Assembly (NCBI RefSeq): GCF_009901565.1
Contig: NZ_WXEW01000009.1
Span: forward strand, 310,001 to 374,000
Origin: Herbidospora solisilvae
GTDB lineage: Bacteria > Actinomycetota > Actinomycetes > Streptosporangiales > Streptosporangiaceae
Reading direction: 5' to 3'
Length of the DNA stretch: 64,000 bases
Part shown: positions 44,616 through 54,331 of the stretch, one piece after another
Position numbering within the stretch: the first letter of the stretch is position 1
Layout of the letters: every line of letters starts with the position of its first letter
Translations under genes and position numbers: made by a program
Notes under the pieces: generated by a model
The model's database searches: none
What the model was told of the DNA's origin: nothing
Seen by the model: the letters and a program-made list of their open reading frames with translations, nothing else

Positions 44616-46028
44616 ATGCGTTTCAGTGAACCGTTGACAATAGCCATTCACCTGGACAAGACCTCGCGGACACCGTTGCACGCCCAGATCGAGGGGCAAC
44701 TTCGGGAGGCGATCCGCACCGGCGCTCTGGCGCACGGGGACAGGGTGCCGTCGACGCGTGCCCTCGCGGTCGCCCTGGGCGTGTCGCGCTCGGTGACGCT
44801 GCACGCCTATCACCGGCTCTTCGCCGAAGGACTCCTCGAGGCCCGCTCGGGATCGGGGAACTTCGTCTGCCATGAGGAGCAGCGCAGCGCCGGGCGCACG
44901 GGCAAGGGGAACGGCGACGGGCATCCGCGCGAGCTGGACCTCACCCCGGCCGGCCCCTGCTCGGCGTCTCTGCCGGTGACGGCATGGCGGTCGTCCTGGC
45001 GCACCGCCGCCCACCGGCCGCCAGGGCACGACGTGCTGCCGCCCCGGGGCTGTCCGGAACTGCGCGAGGCCCTCGCCGTCCATCTGCGCAGGCACCGCGG
45101 TCTGCGGTGCACGGCGGATCAGATCTTCATCACCTCCGGACGCGCCCACGCGCTCGACCTGCTGGCCCAGGTCGGCACCCGTCCCGGCGACCGCGCGGCG
45201 GTCCAGGAGCCCGGGCCGTCCGACGCCCGCCGCCTGCTCGCCCTGCGCGGGCTGCACACGGTCCCGCTGGCGGTCGACGAGGACGGTGTCCTCGTCCGGG
45301 GGCCGCTCCCCGACATCCGGCTGGCCCTGGTCTCGCCGGCGCAGGGGCACCCGCGGTCCCGCCTGTCCGTCCCGCGCCGGCGGGCGCTGATCGCGTGGGC
45401 CAGGTCGTCGGGCCTGCTCCTGGTGGAACTCGAAGGCCAGGCCTTCGTGCAGGACGCCAATCCCTGCGCGCCGCTCGCGACCTCTGGCGAATACGAGCGC
45501 ACGGCGTACGTCGGCTCCTTCCGCGACGTCCTCTCCTCGGCTCTGGACGTGGGCTACATCATCAGCCCGCCTGAGTTGGACGGCCCGCTGACCGACCTGC
45601 TTCAGCTCATCCCGTCGCAGCCGCCCCTGGTCGCCCAGCGGGCGCTGGCCGGACTGCTGCGCGAAGGACATCTCGCCCGTCACGTACGGCGGTTGACCGC
45701 CGCGCACGCCGCCCGGACGCGGCTGGTCCGCAAGGCCCTGCTGCCGCTGCGCGGTCAGGTCGACGAGGTGGGGTTCGACGGCCTGAACGCTTTCGTCCAC
45801 TTCCGCCACCTGCCCGCCGGTCTCGTCGCGGATCGACTGCGCCGCCGAGGCGTGCTCGTCGGTGACGGGAGCGCCCACTGCTTCTCGGAGGGACGGCACA
45901 ACAGCATCGTCATCGGATGTGCGCGGCTCGACGAACTCTCGCTCCAGCGGGGCCTGAGCACTCTGGTGGCGGTGGTGGGGGAACTGCGCGAGCGGGACGG
46001 CTCGCTGGACGAGGCGACCTCGGCATGA
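44616..46028 (+). CDS. MocR-like regulator lacking the PLP lysine
   Basis: This 470-residue protein is a GntR winged helix (about 15-85: SRTPLHAQIEGQLREAI, DRVPSTRALAVALGVSRS) fused to a fold-type I aminotransferase-like domain. In MocR regulators the PLP Schiff-base lysine lies in a GTFSKTL motif. Here the equivalent is GSFRDVL (300-306) with Asp304. The usual EDDY phosphate/ring contact is ELEGQAF (271-277). It is therefore unlikely to bind PLP and may sense another ligand or act constitutively. GGGGAGGGG precedes the ATG. Its stop overlaps the next gene (ATGA), so it leads a three-gene coupled operon. Confidence 0.85.
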   Translation: MRFSEPLTIAIHLDKTSRTPLHAQIEGQLREAIRTGALAHGDRVPSTRALAVALGVSRSVTLHAYHRLFAEGLLEARSGSGNFVCHEEQRSAGRTGKGNGDGHPRELDLTPAGPCSASLPVTAWRSSWRTAAHRPPGHDVLPPRGCPELREALAVHLRRHRGLRCTADQIFITSGRAHALDLLAQVGTRPGDRAAVQEPGPSDARRLLALRGLHTVPLAVDEDGVLVRGPLPDIRLALVSPAQGHPRSRLSVPRRRALIAWARSSGLLLVELEGQAFVQDANPCAPLATSGEYERTAYVGSFRDVLSSALDVGYIISPPELDGPLTDLLQLIPSQPPLVAQRALAGLLREGHLARHVRRLTAAHAARTRLVRKALLPLRGQVDEVGFDGLNAFVHFRHLPAGLVADRLRRRGVLVGDGSAHCFSEGRHNSIVIGCARLDELSLQRGLSTLVAVVGELRERDGSLDEATSA

Positions 46029-47800
46029 ACGGTCCGCTCTGCCTGCCCTCTGTGTCCGGAATGGCTATGCACGACGTGGCGATCACACCCGATCGTGGGG
46101 GCATGATCGACCATCAGGAGCTCTATCCGGGATTCATCCACCTCCCCGGTGACGAGACGCCCGATCCCTTCCGGCCGTTCACGGGCGCCGACGCCCAGCG
46201 GCCGTGGTTGCTCGACTTCCACTGGCCACGCGGCCTGACCCCGATGGCGTTCTCGCTCGCCGAGGACTTCTCGCTCACCTCGCAGCTCGCGGCGGAAGGA
46301 CTGCCGCTGGCCACCGGCCGGGGCTTCGCTCAGCGCGCGGTGGGCACTCACCTGTACTTCTCCGAGATCAAGGTCGCCGACGCCGGCGAGATCGAGGCGC
46401 GGTCCAGGCGGTCGGCGCGCGCGGTCGCCGCGTTCACCGCGGACTTCGCCGGAAACTGGGGCCGGCGGCTCGCGGAGCTGCGGAGGAGCCTGGCCTACTT
46501 CGAGGCGTCCGGCCTCCAGGGCGCGACGATCGCGGAACTCGGCACGCGGCTTCGCGAGGCGAGGGCCTTTCACCGGCGGGCATGGGCGATCCATTTCGAG
46601 GTCATGTATCCCCTGCTGCTGCACTGCCTGGACTTCCAACGGCTCTGCGACGACCTCGGACTCGGCCGGGAGCAGGTGGTGACCTATCTTCAGGGCTACG
46701 ACAACAAGATCCTCGAAACCGACCGCCGGCTCTGGGACCTGGCCCGGGACGCCCGCCGGGCCGGGCTCGCCGGGCTCTTCGCCCGCACGGAACCCCACCG
46801 GCTCGGCGTCGAACTGCGCAGGGCCGGTGGCGCGGCGGCCACGTGGTTGTCCCGGCTGGATGACTTCCTGGACACCTGGGGTCATCGAACCGAGGGCACC
46901 TCCGACGTGAACCTGGCCACCTGGCACGAGGATCCGCTGCCCGTCCTGGGCACGATCAAGACCTTCCTGCTCAAGCCGGAGGGCTTCGATCTGTCCGCCG
47001 CCCAACGCCGGGCCGCGGCGGATCGGGAGGAGGCGGTCGAACTGGCCCGGCGGCGGCTCACCCGGGCTCGCCGCCTCGACTTCGACGCCGCGCTCGCGTC
47101 CTGCCGGCAGGCGAACTTCGTCTGGTGGAACGACGAGCACAATTTCTGGATCGACCTGCGCGTGGCCGTCCCCATGCGGGAGGCGTGCCTGGCGGTCGGT
47201 GACGCGCTGGGCACCGATCGCCGGGACGACCCCCTCTACCTCTTCTGGCCCGAACTGGTGGACGTGGTCGAGGGCAGGACCGCCTGGCGCGACATGGCGG
47301 TGATCGTCGAGGCGCGACGGGTGCACTACCAGCGCTGGCTCGACCGGCGGCCACGCATGCCGAAGGCGCTGGGGACGACGCCGGAGAAGGCGGACGACCC
47401 CGTGATCCAGGAGATCTTCGGCGTGCGGGAAGGCCTCCTTCACGCGGCGGCCGGGTCTGCCGGGAGCCGCGTGCTGGCCGGGCTGTCCGCCTCTCCGGGG
47501 GTGGTCAGGGGCACCGCGCATGTCCTGCACGACGCGGACGAACTCCACCGGATCGCCCCGGGGGAGATCCTCGTGTGCGAGGCGACCAGCCCGAACTGGA
47601 CGCCCGCGTTCGGGAAGATCGCCGCATGCGTGACGGACCTGGGCGGCATTCTGAGCCACTCCGCCATCGTCAGCCGGGAGTACGGTGTCGCGTGCGTGGT
47701 GGGGGTGGGGGTGGCGACGCAGGTGATCCGGTCCGGTGACCTCATCGAGGTCGACGGCGACCGGGGACACGTGCGGATCCTCCGTGGGGCGGCGCGGTGA
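46025..47800 (+). CDS. Phenylphosphate-synthase-like subunit with phosphohistidine domain
   Basis: This 591-residue protein has about 460 N-terminal residues of mainly helical sequence (YLQGYDNKILETDRRLWDLA, NFVWWNDEHNFWIDLRVAVP). A C-terminal PEP-utiliser swivel domain follows: LSASPGVVRGTAHVL and GGILSHSAIVSREYGVACVV. His545 in GGILSH is the predicted phospho-carrier, 47 residues from the end. In Thauera phenylphosphate synthase the catalytic His of protein 1 (about 70 kDa) sits at a very similar place near the C-terminus. PEP-binding residues of true PEP synthases are missing. Expected reaction with the next gene: phenol + ATP to phenylphosphate + AMP + phosphate. The ATG at 46025 overlaps the MocR stop; the ATG at 46104 with GGGGG upstream is an alternative start. 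Confidence 0.72.
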   Translation: MNGPLCLPSVSGMAMHDVAITPDRGGMIDHQELYPGFIHLPGDETPDPFRPFTGADAQRPWLLDFHWPRGLTPMAFSLAEDFSLTSQLAAEGLPLATGRGFAQRAVGTHLYFSEIKVADAGEIEARSRRSARAVAAFTADFAGNWGRRLAELRRSLAYFEASGLQGATIAELGTRLREARAFHRRAWAIHFEVMYPLLLHCLDFQRLCDDLGLGREQVVTYLQGYDNKILETDRRLWDLARDARRAGLAGLFARTEPHRLGVELRRAGGAAATWLSRLDDFLDTWGHRTEGTSDVNLATWHEDPLPVLGTIKTFLLKPEGFDLSAAQRRAAADREEAVELARRRLTRARRLDFDAALASCRQANFVWWNDEHNFWIDLRVAVPMREACLAVGDALGTDRRDDPLYLFWPELVDVVEGRTAWRDMAVIVEARRVHYQRWLDRRPRMPKALGTTPEKADDPVIQEIFGVREGLLHAAAGSAGSRVLAGLSASPGVVRGTAHVLHDADELHRIAPGEILVCEATSPNWTPAFGKIAACVTDLGGILSHSAIVSREYGVACVVGVGVATQVIRSGDLIEVDGDRGHVRILRGAAR

Positions 47801-48792
47801 CGGCGCCGGTGCTCTGGCTCTCCGAGCTGTCGCGCCTGCCGTACGAAGAGGCGAGGGCGGGCGCGGGCCCGAAGATGGCCCGGCTGGCTCTGCTGCACCG
47901 GCACGGGCTGACGACTCCGGGTGGCTTCGTCGTCCCGGCCGCCAGGTTCCATGAGTTCCTGACGGCCGGCGGCTGCCGGGAAGTGCTGGACCGGGCCCGG
48001 ATCCCGATGTCGGCGGACTCCCGGACCGTCGATCAGACCGTCGACGGGCTCGCGGACGCCCTTTCCGCCGCCATCGAGTCGACGCCGATGGCGGCCGATC
48101 TCGTGGCCCAGGTGGCCGACGCCCATGCCGCCCTCGCCTTCGACCGCCGGGAGGCCGATCTGCCGGTCGCGGTGCGCAGCTCGGCGGTGGGGGAGGACAC
48201 CGCGGAGGCGAGCTACGCGGGCCAGTACGCCTCCCGTCTCGGGGTGCGCACGGCCGAGGGGCTCGTCACCGCGATCAGGGACTGCTGGGCGAGCGCCTTC
48301 TCCGCCTCCTCCATCCGCTACGGACTGCGCTACCGCGCAGGGGTGGAGACCGCGATGGCCGTCGGAGTCCAGGAGCTCGTCTCGGCCTCGGCGGCGGGTG
48401 TGGCCTTCTCCGCGCATCCGGTGACCGGGGACAGCGAGACGATGGTCGTCGAGGCCTGCTGGGGACTGGGCGAGACGGTCGTCCAGGGAACGGTGATCCC
48501 TGACCACATCGTGGTCGGCAGGGACGGGCGCCGCCTGGAGACCCGGGTGTCCACGAAGCGGCGGGTCGCCGTGATCGATCACGCGGCGGGCCGGGTGAGG
48601 CAGGTGGACATGCCCGAGCGGTTCACCGAGGCGCCGGTCCTGGACGACGAGCGTCTCGGCGCCGTCGTCACCGCGCTACTCGCGGCCGAAGTCGTCCTGC
48701 GCCATCCGGTCGACGTCGAATGGGTCATCCCCACGCGGTGGCGTCCGGGCGATCCCGTCGTCCTGGTCCAGGCCCGGCCCATCACCCGCTGA
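47797..48792 (+). CDS. PEP-synthase N-terminal (ATP-grasp) subunit
   Basis: This 331-residue protein consists only of the pyruvate-phosphate-dikinase N-terminal ATP-grasp domain. It has KMARLALLHRHGLTTPGGFV, the ATP loop PVAVRSSAVGEDTAEASYAG, GVAFSAHPVTGD, VVEACWGLGETVVQG and the closing VDVEWV...VLVQARPITR. It lacks swivel and PEP domains, which fits the beta subunit (about 40 kDa) of phenylphosphate synthase working with the preceding gene. GTGA overlap (47797-47800) gives coupled translation. The third, CBS-domain activating subunit known from Thauera is not in the window. A split phosphotransferase acting on another phenol or alcohol is the alternative. Confidence 0.75.
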   Translation: MTAPVLWLSELSRLPYEEARAGAGPKMARLALLHRHGLTTPGGFVVPAARFHEFLTAGGCREVLDRARIPMSADSRTVDQTVDGLADALSAAIESTPMAADLVAQVADAHAALAFDRREADLPVAVRSSAVGEDTAEASYAGQYASRLGVRTAEGLVTAIRDCWASAFSASSIRYGLRYRAGVETAMAVGVQELVSASAAGVAFSAHPVTGDSETMVVEACWGLGETVVQGTVIPDHIVVGRDGRRLETRVSTKRRVAVIDHAAGRVRQVDMPERFTEAPVLDDERLGAVVTALLAAEVVLRHPVDVEWVIPTRWRPGDPVVLVQARPITR

Positions 48793-48804
48793 GAAGCCTC
48801 CCGG

Positions 48805-51266
<2,462 letters not shown>

Positions 51267-51278
51267 CCGGATCCCACG

Positions 51279-52010
51279 ATGGCGGAAGAGGCGATCGAGA
51301 TCAGGCATCTGGGAGGGCGGGCACGGGAGTTCACCGCCGCCAGCGCCGCCTGGCTGGACCGGCGGGGACTGCGGGCCACGCTCCGATGGGACATGGCGGG
51401 TTGGGCCGGCCACCTGACCTCGGCTCCTCTGGCGGACGGGGTCAACCCCACGTTCGATCCGCGGCACAGTCGCCTGACCGGAGGCGACGCCTTCTGGATA
51501 GCCGTGCGGGAGCACTCGGGAGAGATCTCCGGGTGCGTGGCCATGCGCCTGCTGGTGACCCCGGATCTCCTTCGCCTGGCCGAGTCCCTGCGCCTGTGGT
51601 ACGACCCGGTTCCGGACGTGTTCGGCGAAGTCAGGTTACGGCGCCTGCCGCACGACGAGCTGATCTCCGGCCGGGTCGCCCACGCGGGGGGTCTGTGGGT
51701 ACGTCCGGCGCGGCGCGGGGGCATGCTCGCCTATCTGCTGGTCCACCTCGCGCGGCTGCTGGCGGTGGACCGGTTCGACAGCGGGTGGGAGACGAGCGTC
51801 ACCTTCGACAAGCTCGCCCTCAAACCGAGGTTCAGGGCCGTCCACGGTTTCGACCACGTGGTGCCTCTTCTCCAGGGCTTCTTCCCGCCGACCGGCCGGA
51901 TCGAGCGGATCCACCTCAACTACAGCCGTCCTCGGCGCATTCTGGACATCCTGCCGTCGTGTATCGAGACACTGAGCGCGGATGGGGTCATGACATGCCA
52001 CGATCACTGA
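51279..52010 (+). CDS. GNAT-like acyltransferase domain protein
   Basis: The 243 residues include a central acyl-CoA-loop-like segment, AGGLWVRPARRGGMLAYLLV. This follows the GNAT pattern of a beta strand, a V-x-P-x-x-R-G loop and an amphipathic helix. The N-terminal half has FWIAVREHSGEISGCVAMRL, a typical GNAT strand pair. The exact family is uncertain. It begins 12 bases after the tyrosine phenol-lyase stop and overlaps the next start by 16 bases, so the three are cotranscribed. A role in acylating a pathway amine or phenol intermediate is plausible but not shown. Confidence 0.6.
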   Translation: MAEEAIEIRHLGGRAREFTAASAAWLDRRGLRATLRWDMAGWAGHLTSAPLADGVNPTFDPRHSRLTGGDAFWIAVREHSGEISGCVAMRLLVTPDLLRLAESLRLWYDPVPDVFGEVRLRRLPHDELISGRVAHAGGLWVRPARRGGMLAYLLVHLARLLAVDRFDSGWETSVTFDKLALKPRFRAVHGFDHVVPLLQGFFPPTGRIERIHLNYSRPRRILDILPSCIETLSADGVMTCHDH

Positions 52011-54331
52011 CTGACGAGATCCTCGAAGAGGCGTCCAGCGACAACGTCTGGCGTCCCCGGCTGCTCGATCCCGCTGACGAGGCGGACGCCAGGCGGCTGA
52101 CGGCGATACGGGACTCGGGCGTCGTGCGCCGCGTGCACGACACGCTTGAGGCACAGGCCGGTCAGCTCGCCCGGACCCGCAATCCGCACCTGGCGGCGGA
52201 CGACCCGCGTCTCACCGGATGCGTCGAGGAGATCCTCGGTGGGCGCCAGATGGCCGACTACGGCACGTGGGTATGGTACCCGTGGTCCGCCCGGCTGGTC
52301 CGCGTGCTACCCCGGAGCGAGTTCCGCGAACTGCGCACCGACCGCAACCGATACAAGATCACCGCAGCCGAGCAGCTCGCGCTCGGCCACCGGCGCATCG
52401 GCGTGATCGGCCTGTCCGTCGGCAGCGCTTCGGCCATCACACTGGCCCAGGAGGGCGTGGGCGGCTCCTTCAAGATCGCCGACTTCGACCAGGTGGAGCT
52501 GTCCAACCTCAACCGTCTCCGGGCCGGCGTCCACGAGCTCGGGATCCAGAAGACGGTGGTCACCGCGCGGCACATGGTCGAGATCGATCCCTACCTGGAC
52601 ATCACCACCTACCCGGACGGCATCCGGCCCGACACCGTCGACGACTTCCTCCTCGGGGACGGGCCGCTCGACCTCGTCGTCGAAGAGTGCGACGACCTCT
52701 ACGTGAAGGTGGCCATCCGCGAGGGAGCCCGTGCCCATGGGATCCCGGTGGTCATGGAGACGAACGACCGGGGGATGCTCGACGTCGAGCGCTTCGACCT
52801 CGACCCCGAGCGGCCCATCTTCCACGGGCTGCTCGGCGAGGTCCGGGCGGAAGAGCTCCAGGGCCTGGCGACCAAGGACAAGGTCCCGTTCGTGCTCGCC
52901 ATTCTCGACGAACGACGACTGGGCACCCGGATGGCGGCCTCGCTGCCCGAGATCCAGCAGACGCTGTCCTCCTGGCCGCAACTCGCCTCCGGGGCCGCCG
53001 TCGGCGGCGCGGTGACCACGGAGGCGGCCCGCAGGATCCTCCTCGGCGAGGCGATGCCGTCCGGGCGCATCTACGTGGACCCGTTCGACGACGCGCGCGC
53101 GGAGGAGATCCTCTACCGGGAGCCCGTCGCCGCCCCGGCGCCACCCGGGCCGGTGCCCGAGGCCAGAACCGCGCCGGTCCTGCCCGCCGAACCGGGCCGG
53201 TCCGAACGGATCACCCCGGACGCGGCGCGCTGGATCGCCGCCATGGGGACGCTCGCCCCGTCACCGCACAACAACCAGCCCTGGCAGCTCACCTGGCAGG
53301 AGGCGGGCCAACAGCTCGAATGCCGGCACGACGGCTCCCGCGATCTGCCGACCCTCGACTTCGAGAACGGCGCGACCTGGGCGGCCTTCGGCGCGTTGAG
53401 CGAGAACGTGCGCATGGCGGCGGCTCGTCTCGGGTTCCGATCCCGGGTGCTGACCTGGCCCGACCCCGGCCGGCAAGATCTGGTCTGCGTCGTGAAGCTG
53501 ACACCCGACCCGCGGGTCGGCGAGCCCGAGCTGTTTCCCGCCATCACGCGCCGGGTCACCAACCGCCGCCGGGAAGAGCCCAGACCCCTGGCCGGCGATG
53601 TGGTGTCGTGCCTGACCGAGGCCGCCGCCGAGTTGGGTGCTCACCTGCGGCTTGTCACGACGGACGTGGACCTGCGGACGATGGCGGACCTCATCGGGGC
53701 GGCCGATCGCATCGGCCTGCTCAACCCCGCGATCCACGCCGAGACGATGCACGGGTTGCGCTGGACACCCGAGGAGGTGCGGGCCAAGCCACACGGTGTC
53801 GACGTGACCACCATGGAGCTGACCGCGTCCGAGAGGGCCGGCCTCCGGCTCCTGACGCAGCGGCGGGTGATCGATTTCCTCGCCGAGATCGGCGGCGGCC
53901 GGGGTCTGGAAGAGCTGGCGCGCAAGCAGGTCGCCACCGCCTCCGCCATCGGGTTGCTCACCGTGCCGGGGCTGTCCAGAGACAGCTACTTCCTCGGCGG
54001 CCGGGCGATGCAACGCGTGTGGCTGAGCGCCACCGCCCGGGGAGTCGCCCTGCATCCGATGACGAACCTCCCCTACATGTTCGCCCGGCTGGAGCGGGGT
54101 GGCGGCGCCGGACTTTCCCGGGCGGAACGTGACGAGCTCACCGCGCTCCGCGGCCGCTACACGCGGCTGTTCCCGACACCTCCCGGCCACGCCGAGGTCC
54201 TGCTCTTCAAACTGGCCCACGCGGGCCCTCCCACAGCGCGCGCCCTGCGGCGTCCCCTGGACGAGGTGCTCACCCTCGCCCCGCCGCCGCGTCAGGCGAG
54301 CGCGTTGCCGGGGAGCAGCCCGCCCAGCTGA
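51995..54331 (+). CDS. ThiF/E1-like adenylyltransferase fused to nitroreductase (Rv1355c type)
   Basis: This 778-residue protein has an N-terminal extension and an E1-like domain with the nucleotide loop IGVIGLSVGSASA (about 134) and DFDQVELSNLNRL, which carries the conserved Asp and Asn-Arg of ThiF proteins. From about 405 a nitroreductase-like FMN domain begins with LAPSPHNNQPWQLTW and continues to LFKLAHAGPP. The mycobacterial Rv1355c protein has the same fusion. ThiF domains adenylate carboxylates; the flavin domain would add a redox step. Which substrate it activates here is unknown. The ATG at 51995 overlaps the GNAT-like gene. Its 3' end overlaps the convergent LAL gene by 40 bases. 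Confidence 0.8.
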   Translation: MPRSLTDEILEEASSDNVWRPRLLDPADEADARRLTAIRDSGVVRRVHDTLEAQAGQLARTRNPHLAADDPRLTGCVEEILGGRQMADYGTWVWYPWSARLVRVLPRSEFRELRTDRNRYKITAAEQLALGHRRIGVIGLSVGSASAITLAQEGVGGSFKIADFDQVELSNLNRLRAGVHELGIQKTVVTARHMVEIDPYLDITTYPDGIRPDTVDDFLLGDGPLDLVVEECDDLYVKVAIREGARAHGIPVVMETNDRGMLDVERFDLDPERPIFHGLLGEVRAEELQGLATKDKVPFVLAILDERRLGTRMAASLPEIQQTLSSWPQLASGAAVGGAVTTEAARRILLGEAMPSGRIYVDPFDDARAEEILYREPVAAPAPPGPVPEARTAPVLPAEPGRSERITPDAARWIAAMGTLAPSPHNNQPWQLTWQEAGQQLECRHDGSRDLPTLDFENGATWAAFGALSENVRMAAARLGFRSRVLTWPDPGRQDLVCVVKLTPDPRVGEPELFPAITRRVTNRRREEPRPLAGDVVSCLTEAAAELGAHLRLVTTDVDLRTMADLIGAADRIGLLNPAIHAETMHGLRWTPEEVRAKPHGVDVTTMELTASERAGLRLLTQRRVIDFLAEIGGGRGLEELARKQVATASAIGLLTVPGLSRDSYFLGGRAMQRVWLSATARGVALHPMTNLPYMFARLERGGGAGLSRAERDELTALRGRYTRLFPTPPGHAEVLLFKLAHAGPPTARALRRPLDEVLTLAPPPRQASALPGSSPPS

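Noticed and set aside
45755-47770. Long minus-strand open frame over the phosphotransferase genes
   Set aside because: No domain text; the plus strand carries the swivel-His and ATP-grasp motifs with overlapping starts and stops.
46025-48792. Housekeeping PEP synthase or pyruvate phosphate dikinase
   Set aside because: The PEP/pyruvate-binding C-terminal domain is absent and the two remaining domains are in separate genes in swapped order.
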